Source: Tepidimonas thermarum
GTDB taxonomy: Bacteria > Pseudomonadota > Gammaproteobacteria > Burkholderiales > Burkholderiaceae_C
Length of the DNA: 64,000 nt
Assembly: GCF_007556705.1 (NCBI RefSeq)
Contig: NZ_VJOL01000007.1
Span: 1-64,000, forward strand
Direction: 5' to 3'
The number at the start of each line of letters is the position of its first letter. Position 1 is the stretch's first letter. Both the position numbers and the translations under genes were made by a program. A model generated the notes under the pieces. That model was given only the letters and a program-made list of their open reading frames with translations. It made no database searches and was not told the DNA's origin. Positions 8,271 to 17,510 of the stretch are shown here, in pieces.

Positions 8271-8325
8271 TATACAGAGGCGTTCGTTGGGCCGATGTAC
8301 TGTATAGCCCCGGCGCCCGATACAG
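8271..8325. promoter_or_regulatory. ATACAG hexamer sites between gabT and its MocR regulator
   Basis: Three hexamers occur in the 157-base divergent region: ATACAG at 8272-8277, its complement CTGTAT at 8300-8305, and ATACAG at 8320-8325. The first two extend to a seven-base inverted pair (TATACAG/CTGTATA). MocR proteins such as GabR bind short repeated sites of this kind, so these are likely operators; binding is inferred. Confidence 0.45.
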
Positions 8326-8334
8326 ACTTTCCCG

Positions 8335-9738
8335 ATGTTTACCCTGGATCCCCACCACCCCACGCCGCTGGTGCAGCAAATCGTCGATGGCTTTCGCGAG
8401 TTGATCCGCACCGGCGTGCTGCGACCGGGGGCCAAGGCGCCGTCGATCCGGCAGTTTGCGCACGCGCACGGCGTCAGCGTCTACACGGTGGTGGATGCCT
8501 ATGACCGGCTGGTGGCACTGGGCTATTTCGCGTCGCGGCCGCATTCGGGTTTTTTCGTGCGCAGCCGGGACAGCCAGGCCGAGGCCGCCAGCGGCCCCGG
8601 GCCGCAGTACCACTTCGACTCCATGTGGTATTTGCGGCGCGTGTTCGAAAACCGCAATCTGCGCCTCAAGCCCGGCTGTGGCTGGCTGCCCAACGACTGG
8701 CTGTTTGGCGAGGGGCTGCGGCGCAGCCTGCGCGCGCTGGCGGCGCAAGACATCGACCTGGGCGGCTACGGCGAGCCCAAGGGCTACACCCCGCTGCGGC
8801 AACTGGTGCGCGACTTGCTGGCGGAGCAGGAAATTGCGCTGACCAGCGACCAGGTGCTGCTCACCCACGGCTCCAGCCAGGCCATGGACTTGGTGGCGCG
8901 GCGCCTGGTGCAGCCCGGCGACGCGGTGCTGGTGGATGAGCCGGGTTATCCCAATTTGCTGTTTTCGCTGCGGTTTTTGGGGGCGCGCCTGATCGGTGTG
9001 CCGCGCACGCCGCAGGGCTGGGATTTGGCCGCGCTGGAAGCCCGTATACAGGAACACCGGCCCAAGGTCTTTTTTACCCAGCCGCGGCTGCACAGTCCAA
9101 CGGGTTCGGTGGCGCACCTGTCGCACCTGCACCGGGTGGTGCAGTTGGCGGAGCGGCATCAGTTGCGCGTGGTGGAAAACGACCTCTACGCCGATCTGGA
9201 CCCGGACCCTCGCCCATCGCTGGCCAGCCTGGACCAGCTCCAGCGGGTGATTCACATCGGCAGCTTTTCCAAGACGATTTCGCCCAACCTGCGCGTGGGC
9301 TACGTGGCCGCGCACCCCGATGTGTTGGAAGATCTGGCGCAGCTCAAGATGATTTCCGGCCTGACATCGTCGGAGTTTGCCGAGCGCCTGGCCTACGGCG
9401 CGTTGGTCGATGGCCGCTGGCGCAAGCACCTGCGCGTGCTGCGCCAGCGGCTGGCCGAGGCCCACCAGCGCACGGCGGCGCGCTTGGAGGCCCTGGGCTT
9501 TGAGCTGTTTGCCCAGCCCGCTGCCGGCATGTTTTTGTGGGCGCGGCACGCCGCCATCGACAACGCGTCCACGCTGGCCTATCAGGCGGCGGAGCAGGAC
9601 ATTCTGCTTGGGCCGGGCCACCTGTTTGGCTTGGACCTCGCGCCCAGCCCATGGCTGCGCTTCAACGTGGCGTTTTGCCAGGATGAGGCGCTGTGGGCGT
9701 TTTTGGGCACGGTTACGTCAGCGCCGGGCGCTGGGTGA
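8335..9738 (+). CDS. MocR/GabR-type transcriptional regulator
   Basis: A 467-residue fusion of a GntR winged helix (about residues 8-75, 'PGAKAPSIRQFAHAHGVS' then 'AYDRLVALGYF') to an aminotransferase-like effector domain. The PLP site is visible: 'DEPGYPNLLFSLRF', the asparagine in 'QPRLHSPTG', the 'ENDLYADLDP' loop, and the lysine in 'IGSFSKTISPNLRVGYV' that would bind PLP. Proteins of this class sense PLP or an amine adduct and control PLP or amine metabolism genes. Its divergent position beside gabT, with shared repeat sites between them, makes gabT the likely target. It could instead regulate pyridoxal synthesis, as PdxR does, but no pdx genes are nearby. Confidence 0.85.
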   Translation: MFTLDPHHPTPLVQQIVDGFRELIRTGVLRPGAKAPSIRQFAHAHGVSVYTVVDAYDRLVALGYFASRPHSGFFVRSRDSQAEAASGPGPQYHFDSMWYLRRVFENRNLRLKPGCGWLPNDWLFGEGLRRSLRALAAQDIDLGGYGEPKGYTPLRQLVRDLLAEQEIALTSDQVLLTHGSSQAMDLVARRLVQPGDAVLVDEPGYPNLLFSLRFLGARLIGVPRTPQGWDLAALEARIQEHRPKVFFTQPRLHSPTGSVAHLSHLHRVVQLAERHQLRVVENDLYADLDPDPRPSLASLDQLQRVIHIGSFSKTISPNLRVGYVAAHPDVLEDLAQLKMISGLTSSEFAERLAYGALVDGRWRKHLRVLRQRLAEAHQRTAARLEALGFELFAQPAAGMFLWARHAAIDNASTLAYQAAEQDILLGPGHLFGLDLAPSPWLRFNVAFCQDEALWAFLGTVTSAPGAG

Positions 9739-9784
9739 CGCGCGGCACGTGATGGCGCGCCTTTGACGCGCCGCCCCGTTGGGC

Positions 9785-11149
9785 TCACACCGCCCACGTG
9801 GAGCCATGCTCGGGCACCAGGGCAGCGCGGCGCAATTCGCGCTCGACACGGCAGCGCAGGGCGTCGGCCGCGTCGGCCTCGCCGTGGGTGATGAAGATGC
9901 GCCGTGGCGCGCCGGGGATGGCACCCAGCCACGCCATCAGGCCATCCGTGTCGGCGTGCGCGGACGCGGTCAGCAGTTGGGCGACCTCGGCCTGGACGGC
10001 CCAGTCCTGCCCGTGGATGCGCACGGTCGGTGCACCGCGCAGCAGGGCATCGCCGCGGGTGCCCGGCGCCTGGTAGCCGGTGAGGATGACCATGTTGCGG
10101 TGGTCGCCCAGGTAGAGCTTGAGGTGGTGCAGCACGCGCCCGCCAGTGGCCATGCCGCTGCCAGCCAGGATCACCTTGGGGCCGTGGTGGCGCGCGATGG
10201 CCTTGGATTCGTCGGGCGTGCGCGCCGCCTGTACCCCATGCGTCATGTGCTGCACCTGAGCGGGACTGAGGCGGGTTTCACCCGGGTGGTTGGCCAGCAA
10301 TGCCGTGGCTTGGATGGCCATGGGGCTGTCCAGGTAGACGGGCAACGACCGCGGCAGCCGCTGTTGGCGCTTGAGCACGTCGATGGCGTGCAGCAGCGCT
10401 TGCGCGCGGCCCACCGCAAACACCGGCACCACCGCCGTGCCGCCGCGCGCGGCCACGCGCGCCAGCAGCGGCGCGAGCTCGTCGATCAGGTTGCCCGGGG
10501 GGTGCTGTCGGTTGCCGTAGGTGGACTCCACCACCACCGCGTCCGCCGCTGGCGGCGGGTCGGGTGGAAACATCAGCATGTCATCGGCGCGGCCCAGATC
10601 GCCGGAAAACAGCAGCCGCCGCCCGCCCACTTCCACGAGCACCGATGCCGCGCCCAGGATGTGCCCGGCACCATAGAACTGCACGCGCCAGCCGGGGAGG
10701 GGCTCAAACGGCTGGTACAGCGGCTGCGCTCGCAGATGCCGCAGACTGCGCATGGCGTCGTCCACCGTGTACAGCGGCAACGCCGGTGCGTGTTTGGAAA
10801 AGCCGTGCCGGTTGGCAAAGTCGGCGTCTTCTTCCTGCAGGTGGGCGCTGTCGGGCAGCAGGATTTCGCACAGGTCGCGCGTGGCGTGGGTGCACCACAC
10901 CTTGCCGCGAAACCCCTCCCGCACCAGCAGGGGCAGGTGGCCGCTGTGGTCGATGTGGGCGTGGGTGAGCACCACGGCGCCAATGTGCCCCGGCACCACG
11001 GGCAAGGGCTGGCGGTTGCGCAGCCGCAGCGTTTTGTAACCCTGAAAAAGCCCGCAGTCCACCAACAGCGCGCGGCCGTCGTGCTGGATCAGGTATTTGG
11101 AGCCGGTGACGGTGCCGGCCCCGCCCAAAAATTGTATGCGCACGTCCAT
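9785..11149 (-). CDS. metallo-beta-lactamase/beta-CASP RNase-like protein
   Basis: A 454-residue protein of the RNA-processing beta-CASP group of metallo-beta-lactamases, relatives of CPSF73. It starts 'MDVRIQFLGGAGTVTGSKYL', has the zinc motif 'LTHAHIDHSGHLPLL' at about residues 58-72, a later 'FSGDLGR' aspartate, then the beta-CASP insert and a final 'GYQAPGTRG' and 'SAHAD' histidine. Length and motif order match intact family members. Such proteins act as RNA endo- or exonucleases in the cytoplasm; the specific RNA substrate is unknown. It lies between the MocR gene and the dnaJ end as a single-gene unit. No regulatory site is seen in the 134 bases upstream. Confidence 0.85.
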   Translation of the reverse strand: MDVRIQFLGGAGTVTGSKYLIQHDGRALLVDCGLFQGYKTLRLRNRQPLPVVPGHIGAVVLTHAHIDHSGHLPLLVREGFRGKVWCTHATRDLCEILLPDSAHLQEEDADFANRHGFSKHAPALPLYTVDDAMRSLRHLRAQPLYQPFEPLPGWRVQFYGAGHILGAASVLVEVGGRRLLFSGDLGRADDMLMFPPDPPPAADAVVVESTYGNRQHPPGNLIDELAPLLARVAARGGTAVVPVFAVGRAQALLHAIDVLKRQQRLPRSLPVYLDSPMAIQATALLANHPGETRLSPAQVQHMTHGVQAARTPDESKAIARHHGPKVILAGSGMATGGRVLHHLKLYLGDHRNMVILTGYQAPGTRGDALLRGAPTVRIHGQDWAVQAEVAQLLTASAHADTDGLMAWLGAIPGAPRRIFITHGEADAADALRCRVERELRRAALVPEHGSTWAV

Positions 11150-11283
11150 CCGTCACATCGTAACGGATGGCGCGTGTGGTGGGACGGCCCGGCGCCCTAC
11201 CCAGCGCGCGGCACCTCAGCGGCGAAGGGGCTGGCGCAGGCGTCGCCACAGGGCAGCGGCCCGGGCGCGGGCGTAGCGCCCGC

Positions 11284-12411
11284 TCAGGAGAAAAAATCCC
11301 GGGCCTTTTCGAACCAGCCCTTCTCGTTGGGGCTGTGCTTGTTGCCGCTTTTCTTCAGCGACTCGTCCAGCTCGCGCAGCAGCCGGCGCTGGTGCTCGGT
11401 GAGTTTGACCGGGGTCTCCACCGCGATGTGGGCGTAAAGATCGCCGGGGTAGCTGGAGCGCACCCCCTTGATGCCGCGGCCGCGCAGGCGGAACGTTTTG
11501 CCGTGCTGCGTGCCCTCGGGGATGTCGATGACCGCCTTTTGCCCGTCGAGTGTGGGGACTTCGACCTCGCCGCCCAGTGCGGCCGTGGTGATGGGGATGG
11601 GCACCTGCACGTGCAGGTCGTCGCCGTCGCGCTCGAACAGCTCGTGGCGGCGGATGCGGATTTCGATGTAGAGATCCCCCGGCGGGCCACCGTTGCGTCC
11701 CGGCTCGCCGTTGCCGCTGGAGCGGATGCGCATGCCGTCGTCGATGCCGGCGGGGATTTTGATTTCCAGCGTTTTGTGGCGCTTGACCTTGCCCTCGCCG
11801 CGGCAGGTGGGGCAGGGTTCGGGGATGATCTTGCCCGTGCCGTGGCAGTGGGGGCAGGTTTGTTGCACGCTGAAAAAGCCCTGGCGCATCTGCACCACGC
11901 CATTGCCGTGGCAGGTGGGGCAGGTCTTGGCGCTGGTGCCGGGTTTGGCGCCACTGCCGTGGCAGGTGTCGCAGTCCTCCCAGCTCGGGATGCGGATTTG
12001 CGCGTCTTTGCCGCGGGCCGCTTCCTCCAGCGTGATTTCCATCGCGTAGGAGAGGTCGCTGCCGCGGTACACCTGGCGGCCACGCGCGCCGCGCGGGGCC
12101 CCGAAGATGTCGCCAAAGATGTCGCCAAACGCCTCCGAAAAGCCGGCAAACCCGTCGGCGCCGCCGGCGCGCATGTTGGGGTCCACCCCGGCATGGCCGT
12201 ACTGGTCGTAGGCGGCGCGCTTTTGGGGGTCGGACAGCACTTCGTAGGCTTCCTTGACCTCCTTGAACTTTTCCTCTGCCGCCTTGGCCGCCTCACCCTG
12301 GTTGCGGTCGGGGTGGTACTTCATGGCCAGCTTGCGGTACGCCTTTTTGATTTCGTCTTCGCTGGCGTTGCGGGCCACGCCCAGGATCTCGTAATAGTCA
12401 CGTTTGGCCAT
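11284..12411 (-). CDS. dnaJ: chaperone DnaJ
   Basis: A 375-residue type I J-protein that delivers unfolded clients to DnaK and stimulates its ATPase. The J domain carries HPD at residues 33-35. It is followed by a Gly/Phe-rich linker ('[21 protein letters not shown]'-like region), four CxxCxGxG zinc repeats ([32 protein letters not shown]), and two beta client-binding domains. All parts are intact. It is the last gene of grpE-dnaK-dnaJ. A hairpin in the dnaK-dnaJ gap may lower its expression relative to dnaK. Confidence 0.97.
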   Translation of the reverse strand: MAKRDYYEILGVARNASEDEIKKAYRKLAMKYHPDRNQGEAAKAAEEKFKEVKEAYEVLSDPQKRAAYDQYGHAGVDPNMRAGGADGFAGFSEAFGDIFGDIFGAPRGARGRQVYRGSDLSYAMEITLEEAARGKDAQIRIPSWEDCDTCHGSGAKPGTSAKTCPTCHGNGVVQMRQGFFSVQQTCPHCHGTGKIIPEPCPTCRGEGKVKRHKTLEIKIPAGIDDGMRIRSSGNGEPGRNGGPPGDLYIEIRIRRHELFERDGDDLHVQVPIPITTAALGGEVEVPTLDGQKAVIDIPEGTQHGKTFRLRGRGIKGVRSSYPGDLYAHIAVETPVKLTEHQRRLLRELDESLKKSGNKHSPNEKGWFEKARDFFS

Positions 12412-12436
12412 GTCGATCCACAGATGTCAGGAACGG

Positions 12437-12470
12437 AAAAGCCGCGCCCGGGGTGTGGCCCGTGCGCGGC
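12437..12470 (-). terminator. hairpin between dnaK and dnaJ, possible attenuating terminator
   Basis: On the minus strand a stem of GCCGCGC-A-CGGG against CCCG-G-GCGCGGC (one mismatch, six-base loop) is followed by TTTT. It sits within the operon, so partial termination or mRNA protection is more likely than a full stop. Confidence 0.5.
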
Positions 12471-12498
12471 GTGGGGTCAATCACGCAACGACAACCGG

Positions 12499-14430
12499 TC
12501 AGTCGCGCTTGACTTCCTTGACTTCGGCGTCGACGATGTCGTCGTCACCCGCCTTGGCGCTGCCGCTGCTGGCACCGGCCTGGGCGTCGGCCGCCCCTTG
12601 TGCGGCCTGCATGTCGGCGTACATCTTCTCGCCCAGCTTCTGGCTGGCGCTCATGAGGGCCTGCGTCTTGGCCTCGATGGCGGTCTTGTCGTCACCCTTG
12701 ACGGCGTCCTCGACCTCCTGGATGGCGGCTTCGATCTTGTCCTTCTCACCGGCGTCGAGCTTGTCGCCATACTCCTTCAGGCTCTTGCGCACCGAGCTCA
12801 CCAGCGCATCGGCCTGGTTGCGCGCCTGCACCAGCTCAACCTTCTTCTTGTCCTCGGCCGCGTTGAGCTCGGCGTCCTTGACCATGCGCTCGATCTCTTC
12901 CTCGGTGAGGCCGGAGTTGGCCTTGATGGTGATCTTGTTTTCCTTACCGGTGCCCTTGTCCTTGGCGCTGACGTGCAGGATGCCGTTGGCGTCGATGTCG
13001 AAGGTCACCTCGATTTGCGGGATGCCGCGCGGCGCGGGCGGGATGCCCTCCAGGTTGAACTCACCCAGCAGCTTGTTGCCGGCGGCCATCTCGCGCTCGC
13101 CCTGGTAGACCTTGATCGTCACCGCAGGCTGGTTGTCCTCGGCGGTGGAGAACACCTGGCTGAACTTGGTCGGGATGGTGGTGTTCTTCTTGATCATCTT
13201 GGTCATGACGCCGCCCATCGTTTCGATGCCCAGCGACAGCGGGGTCACGTCCAGCAGCAGAACGTCCTTGCGCTCACCCGCGAGCACCGCGCCCTGGATG
13301 GCAGCGCCCACGGCCACGGCTTCGTCGGGGTTGACGTCCTTGCGCGGATCCTTGCCGAAGAACTCCTTGACCTTTTCCTGCACCTTGGGCATGCGGGTCA
13401 TGCCACCGACCAGAATCACGTCGTCGATGTCGCTGACCTTGATGCCGGCGTCTTTGATGGCGATGCGGCAGGGCTCGATGGTGCGCTCGATCAGGTCTTC
13501 CACCAGGCTCTCGAGCTTGGCGCGCGTGAGCTTGATGTTGAGGTGCTTCGGCCCCGTGGCATCGGCCGTGATGTAGGGCAGGTTGATATCGGTTTGCGCG
13601 CTGTTGGACAGCTCGATCTTGGCTTTCTCGGCCGCTTCCTTCAGGCGCTGCAGGGCCAGCACGTCCTTGGTCAGGTCAACGCCTTGTTCTTTCTTGAACT
13701 CGGTGATGATGTAGTCGATGATGCGCTGGTCGAAGTCCTCGCCGCCCAGGAAGGTGTCGCCGTTGGTGGACAACACTTCGAATTGCTTTTCGCCATCGAC
13801 GTCGGCGATTTCGATGATCGAGATGTCGAAGGTGCCGCCGCCCAGGTCATAGACCGCGATCTTGCGGTCGCCCTTGCCCGACTTGTCCAGGCCGAAGGCC
13901 AGCGCGGCAGCGGTCGGCTCGTTGATGATGCGCTTGACTTCCAGTCCGGCGATGCGGCCGGCGTCTTTGGTGGCCTGGCGCTGGGCGTCGTTGAAGTAGG
14001 CCGGCACGGTGATGACCGCTTCGGTCACCGGCTCGCCGAGGTAGTCCTCGGCAGTCTTCTTCATCTTGCGCAGCACTTCGGCGCTGACCTGCGGCGGCGC
14101 GAGTTTTTGGCCGCGAACCTCCACCCAGGCGTCGCCGTTGTCGGCCTTGACGATCTTGTAGGGCATGAGGTCGATGTCCTTTTGGACTTCTTTTTCGTCG
14201 AATTTGCGGCCGATGAGGCGCTTGACCGCAAACAGGGTGTTCTTGGGGTTGGTGACGGCCTGGCGCTTGGCGGGCGCGCCCACCAGGATTTCACCGTCTT
14301 CCATGTACGCGACGATCGAGGGCGTGGTGCGCGCGCCTTCGGAGTTTTCGATGACCTTGGGGGTGCCGCCTTCCATGATGGCGACACACGAGTTGGTGGT
14401 GCCCAGGTCGATGCCAATGATCTTGCCCAT
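12499..14430 (-). CDS. dnaK: molecular chaperone DnaK (Hsp70)
   Basis: A 643-residue Hsp70. The ATPase domain opens with '[14 protein letters not shown]' (phosphate 1), carries '[14 protein letters not shown]' and '[10 protein letters not shown]', and is followed by the linker '[15 protein letters not shown]', the substrate-binding beta domain and the helical lid. The C-terminus has the acidic end '[15 protein letters not shown]' used in GrpE/DnaJ communication. It folds and protects proteins with DnaJ and GrpE and restrains sigma-32. It is the middle gene of the operon, 93 bases after grpE. No unusual residues are seen. The start is fixed by alignment at 14430, with AGGAGC just upstream. Confidence 0.98.
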   Translation of the reverse strand: MGKIIGIDLGTTNSCVAIMEGGTPKVIENSEGARTTPSIVAYMEDGEILVGAPAKRQAVTNPKNTLFAVKRLIGRKFDEKEVQKDIDLMPYKIVKADNGDAWVEVRGQKLAPPQVSAEVLRKMKKTAEDYLGEPVTEAVITVPAYFNDAQRQATKDAGRIAGLEVKRIINEPTAAALAFGLDKSGKGDRKIAVYDLGGGTFDISIIEIADVDGEKQFEVLSTNGDTFLGGEDFDQRIIDYIITEFKKEQGVDLTKDVLALQRLKEAAEKAKIELSNSAQTDINLPYITADATGPKHLNIKLTRAKLESLVEDLIERTIEPCRIAIKDAGIKVSDIDDVILVGGMTRMPKVQEKVKEFFGKDPRKDVNPDEAVAVGAAIQGAVLAGERKDVLLLDVTPLSLGIETMGGVMTKMIKKNTTIPTKFSQVFSTAEDNQPAVTIKVYQGEREMAAGNKLLGEFNLEGIPPAPRGIPQIEVTFDIDANGILHVSAKDKGTGKENKITIKANSGLTEEEIERMVKDAELNAAEDKKKVELVQARNQADALVSSVRKSLKEYGDKLDAGEKDKIEAAIQEVEDAVKGDDKTAIEAKTQALMSASQKLGEKMYADMQAAQGAADAQAGASSGSAKAGDDDIVDAEVKEVKRD

Positions 14431-14523
14431 GTGCTGCTCCTAGCGAATTGGAAAATCTTGGGGAATGGATGGAACTGCTGTCAAGGTGGTGGCGCCTGCC
14501 GCGGATTCAAGGCCCGGGGGGCG

Positions 14524-15075
14524 TCATTGCGGGCCGGCGACCGTCACCAGGGCAGGGCGCAGCACGCGCTCGGCCATCCAATAGCCCTTTTGCAGCGTGG
14601 CCACGATGGTGTTGGCCGGCTGGTCGGAGGGCACCATGCTGATCGCCTGGTGCAGGTGCGGGTCGAACCGCTCGCCCGGCGCCGGCGCGATGGGCGTGAC
14701 CTTGTGGCGCGCCAGCGCGGACAGCAGTTGTTGCAGGGTGGCCTGCGCGCCCTGGCGGATTTGCTCCAGCGTCGCTTCTTGCACGGCCAGCCCGGCCTCC
14801 AGGCTGTCCACCACCGGCAGCAGGCTTTCGGCAAAGGACTCGACCGCAAATTTGCGGATCTTGGCCATTTCTTCTTCCGCGCGGCGGCGGGTGTTTTCGG
14901 CGTCGGCCACGGCGCGCAGCAGCTGGTCGTTGAGCTCGGCGTTGCGCTGGCGCAGCGCCTCGAGTTCGGCCTGCCAATCGGGTGCGGCCGCCGTGTCCGC
15001 GGCGCCAGCGGTGGCGGCCGCGGCGTGCGCGTCATCGTTCGGGGTGGGGGTGGATGGCGTGTCGGTTTGTGTCAT
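14524..15075 (-). CDS. grpE: nucleotide exchange factor GrpE
   Basis: A 183-residue GrpE. The first 40 residues are a low-complexity Thr/Ala tail. The coiled-coil dimer helix follows ('ELEALRQRNAELNDQLLRAV', 'RRRAEEEMAKIRKFAVESFA'), then the C-terminal beta domain with 'FDPHLHQAISMV' and 'GYWMAERVLRPALVTV'. It releases ADP from DnaK and acts as a thermosensor. It is the first gene of grpE-dnaK-dnaJ and lies 42 bases downstream of a clear sigma-32-type promoter (15117-15144), so the operon should be heat induced. Confidence 0.95.
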   Translation of the reverse strand: MTQTDTPSTPTPNDDAHAAAATAGAADTAAAPDWQAELEALRQRNAELNDQLLRAVADAENTRRRAEEEMAKIRKFAVESFAESLLPVVDSLEAGLAVQEATLEQIRQGAQATLQQLLSALARHKVTPIAPAPGERFDPHLHQAISMVPSDQPANTIVATLQKGYWMAERVLRPALVTVAGPQ

Positions 15076-15116
15076 GGTGGGTTGTGTCCAAGGGTAGTCT
15101 CGGCACCAAAGCTACC

Positions 15117-15144
15117 ACATGGGAGCGGGTGCGGGTTTTTCAAG
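15117..15144 (-). promoter_or_regulatory. sigma-32 heat-shock promoter of grpE-dnaK-dnaJ
   Basis: On the minus strand CTTGAAA (15144-15138) and TCCCATGT (15124-15117) are separated by 13 bases. The RpoH consensus is CTTGAAA and CCCCATnT with a similar spacer, so only one -10 base differs. No CIRCE element is seen. Confidence 0.82.
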
Positions 15145-15239
15145 ACCCGCGTGGCGCGCAGGCGTGGCCCGGGATGCGTAGCGCGCGTCACGCGTGTCAC
15201 GCGTGTCACAATGGGCCTGCGCAGCGCGCGAGGAGACCG

Positions 15240-16115
15240 ATGATGAAACTGTTTCGCTACGGCTCGGCGGGCAACGAGCGCCCCGGCCTGTTGGACGCCC
15301 GCGGCGTGCGCCGCGATTTGTCGGGTGTGGTGGGGGACTTGACGCCCCACACGCTCAGCCCCGACGCGCTCGCGCGGCTGGCGCGGCTCGACCCCAGCCG
15401 GCTGCCCGAAGTCGATCCCGCCGAACGGCTCGGCCCGTGCATCGGGCAGATCGGCAACGTGATCGCCATTGGCCTCAATTATGCCGACCATGCCGCCGAG
15501 GCCGGGCTGCCGCTGCCCCAGCAGCCCATCGTCTTTAGCAAGCACACGGGCGCGGTCAGCGGGCCAAACGACGACGTGTGGTTGCCGCCGGGCGCGCAGA
15601 AACTGGACTGGGAGGTGGAGCTGGCGGTGGTCATCGGACAGCCCGCGTGGCACGTGCCGCTGTCAGACGCGCTGAGGGTGGTGGCCGGCTATTGCCTGGC
15701 CAACGATGTGTCCGAGCGTGCCCACCAGATCGAGATGGAAGGGCAGTGGATCAAGGGCAAGAGCTACCCCACCCACTGCCCGCTGGGGCCGTGGCTGGTG
15801 ACCGCCGACGACATCCCGGATCCCCAGGCGGTGGAGCTGTGGCTCGACGTCAACGGCCAACCCTGCCAGCGGGGCAGCACGCGCACCATGATTTTTGGCG
15901 TGGCGCACATCGTGAGCTACCTCAGCCGCTTCATGCGGCTGGCGCCTGGCGATGTGATCCTCACCGGCACCCCGCCCGGGGTGGGCATGGGGCAGCGGCC
16001 GCCGCGCTTTTTGCAGGTGGGCGATGTGATCACGCTGGGCAGCCCGGTGTTGGGCGAGCAGCGCCAGCGGGTGGTGGCAGCGCCCGTGCCGGCTCAGGCC
16101 TCGGGGCCCAGGTAG
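15240..16115 (+). CDS. fumarylacetoacetate hydrolase family protein
   Basis: A 291-residue protein of the FAH/2-hydroxyhepta-2,4-diene-1,7-dioate isomerase superfamily. An N-terminal cap (residues 1-70) precedes 'NVIAIGLNYADHAAEAGLP'. The metal site follows the family pattern: 'DWEVELAVVIG' gives the acidic pair, then 'LANDVSERAHQIE', 'GKSYPTHCPLGPWLV' and 'ILTGTPPGVGMGQ'. Such enzymes hydrolyse or decarboxylate 2-oxo acids formed in aromatic breakdown. Substrate cannot be read from sequence; ureidoglycolate lyase-like and acylpyruvase activities are alternatives. A GAGGAG precedes the ATG at 15240; a second ATG follows at once. It overlaps the tail of the converging MarR gene by 22 bases. 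Confidence 0.85.
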   Translation: MMKLFRYGSAGNERPGLLDARGVRRDLSGVVGDLTPHTLSPDALARLARLDPSRLPEVDPAERLGPCIGQIGNVIAIGLNYADHAAEAGLPLPQQPIVFSKHTGAVSGPNDDVWLPPGAQKLDWEVELAVVIGQPAWHVPLSDALRVVAGYCLANDVSERAHQIEMEGQWIKGKSYPTHCPLGPWLVTADDIPDPQAVELWLDVNGQPCQRGSTRTMIFGVAHIVSYLSRFMRLAPGDVILTGTPPGVGMGQRPPRFLQVGDVITLGSPVLGEQRQRVVAAPVPAQASGPR

Positions 16116-16588
16116 ATCTTGCGCAGCAGGCGTATGAGCGTGGCGCGCTCGTGCGCGTCCAAGTGGGTGAGGTCGGAGCTCTCGACGGCGCCCACCGCCG
16201 CTTGCGCGCGCGCCTGCACCTGGGCGCCCACGGCGGTCACGTACAAGCCCTGGGCGCGGCGGTCGCGTGGGTGGTCGCGCTTTTCCACCAGGCCGCGTTG
16301 CTCCAGCGCGCGCACCAGCCCCACCAGGTTGGGGGGCAGGATGTCGAGTGCCGCGCACACCTGGCGCGAGGTCACACCCGGGTTGTGCGCGATCACGGTG
16401 AGGACCGAGAAGTCCACCACCCGCAGCTCGAATGGGGCCAGACGCTGCAACACCGGCCCGATGATCGCCAAGGCGGCGCGGCGCGCGTTGTAGCCGATGA
16501 GCGACTCCAAAAACCGCGTATCCAGCGGGGCGCTGGGACTGTCGGACCCGGCCTCGGGCGGGGGAAGGGGGGATGAAACGCTGTGCAC
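16094..16588 (-). CDS. MarR family transcriptional regulator
   Basis: A 164-residue regulator with the MarR winged helix: 'FELRVVDFSVLTVIAHNPG', recognition region 'TSRQVCAALDILPPNLVGLV', and the wing 'EKRDHPRDRRAQGLYVT' with the family DxRxxR. Flanking helices form the dimer. MarR proteins usually repress neighbouring genes and release DNA on binding phenolic ligands. No methionine lies in the frame; a GTG at 16588 is the best start but lacks a strong ribosome binding site, so the N-terminus is uncertain. It converges on the FAH-family gene and is divergent from the amidotransferase gene, either of which could be its target. Confidence 0.8.
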   Translation of the reverse strand: MHSVSSPLPPPEAGSDSPSAPLDTRFLESLIGYNARRAALAIIGPVLQRLAPFELRVVDFSVLTVIAHNPGVTSRQVCAALDILPPNLVGLVRALEQRGLVEKRDHPRDRRAQGLYVTAVGAQVQARAQAAVGAVESSDLTHLDAHERATLIRLLRKIYLGPEA

Positions 16589-16708
16589 AAGCCCGATGGT
16601 AGCGTGTGCACCGGCGGCCGGCTGGGTGATGTGGTCTGCCGCATGGCCCCGGCAATGGCACCCGCTGGCGCGTGGCCGCGGCGGTGCGGCCGCTAAGATG
16701 GCCCCACC

Positions 16709-17473
16709 ATGAACGAGCAAGCTGCGTTGGCGGCCGCAGTGCCTGCGGCACGCTCCGATGTGCTGGTGCTGCAGCACACGATCGAGGATCCGCCGGGTTA
16801 CCTGGCCGTTTGGCTCGACGCCGTGGGGGCGCGCTGGGACGTGTTTTGCGCCGAGGCGGGGCAGGCCTACCCGGCATCGGTGGCCGGCTACCGTGCGCTG
16901 GCGGTGCTGGGCGGGGAGTGGAGCGCCAACGACGACCGTGCCAGTTTGCGCCATGCCGAGGCGCTGATTCGTGAGGCGGATGCCCTGGGGATCCCCGTCA
17001 TTGGCCACTGCCTGGGCGGGCAGTTGATGGCGCGCGCCCTCGGTGGCGCGGTGCAACGCCTGCCACAGCCGGAGATTGGCTGGCTGCCCATCCGCCACGA
17101 TGGCGGTGCGGTGGCGCAGGCGTGGTTGGGGCCAGCGGTGCAGCCGGTGGTGTACCAATGGCACTACGACGGGGTGGTGGCGCTGCCGCCAGGGGCGGCG
17201 GTGTTGGCCGCGTCGGACGCGTGCGCGGTGCAAGCGTTTGCGGTGGGGCCGCACCTGGGCATGCAGTTTCACATCGAGATCACGCCGCTCAAGATCGCGT
17301 GTTGGTTGCAGGACCCGGGTAACGTCTACCCGGACGCGGTGCAGCGCTACCCGGACACGGTTCAGACCCCCGAGGCGATGCAGGCGGCCACCGCCACCCA
17401 CCAGGCCGCCAGCTATCGGCTGGCCGACCGGATTTACGGCGCGTGGCAGCGGCGCTGGCGCGCGCCGGCCTGA
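16709..17473 (+). CDS. class I glutamine amidotransferase-like protein
   Basis: A 254-residue single-domain class I glutamine amidotransferase related to the GMP-synthase glutaminase domain. The nucleophile cysteine is in 'VIGHCLGGQLMARALGG' near residue 95-100, the catalytic histidine in 'HLGMQFHIEITP', with the following Glu completing the triad. There is no synthetase domain and no synthetase gene alongside. Such stand-alone proteins are often annotated as GMP synthase-like or gamma-glutamyl hydrolases acting on polyamines or peptides; the substrate is unknown. It is monocistronic and divergent from the MarR gene across 120 bases that must hold both promoters. Confidence 0.82.
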   Translation: MNEQAALAAAVPAARSDVLVLQHTIEDPPGYLAVWLDAVGARWDVFCAEAGQAYPASVAGYRALAVLGGEWSANDDRASLRHAEALIREADALGIPVIGHCLGGQLMARALGGAVQRLPQPEIGWLPIRHDGGAVAQAWLGPAVQPVVYQWHYDGVVALPPGAAVLAASDACAVQAFAVGPHLGMQFHIEITPLKIACWLQDPGNVYPDAVQRYPDTVQTPEAMQAATATHQAASYRLADRIYGAWQRRWRAPA

Positions 17474-17510
17474 GGGCGGCCGGGTACCGGTGCCGCCGGC
17501 AGGGCTGCGG

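Noticed and set aside
7122-8504. 460-codon plus-strand frame over gabT
   Set aside because: Antisense shadow of gabT; the minus-strand protein has all PLP motifs.
15187-15210. Tandem GTGTCACGC units before the FAH-family gene
   Set aside because: Two to three short units in a GC-rich gap; no clear operator symmetry or promoter elements linked to it.
11167-15243. 1358-codon open frame on the plus strand across the chaperone operon
   Set aside because: It is the antisense shadow of grpE-dnaK-dnaJ, produced by high GC; its composition is repetitive Leu/Gly/Val/Asp without domains and it lacks a ribosome binding site.
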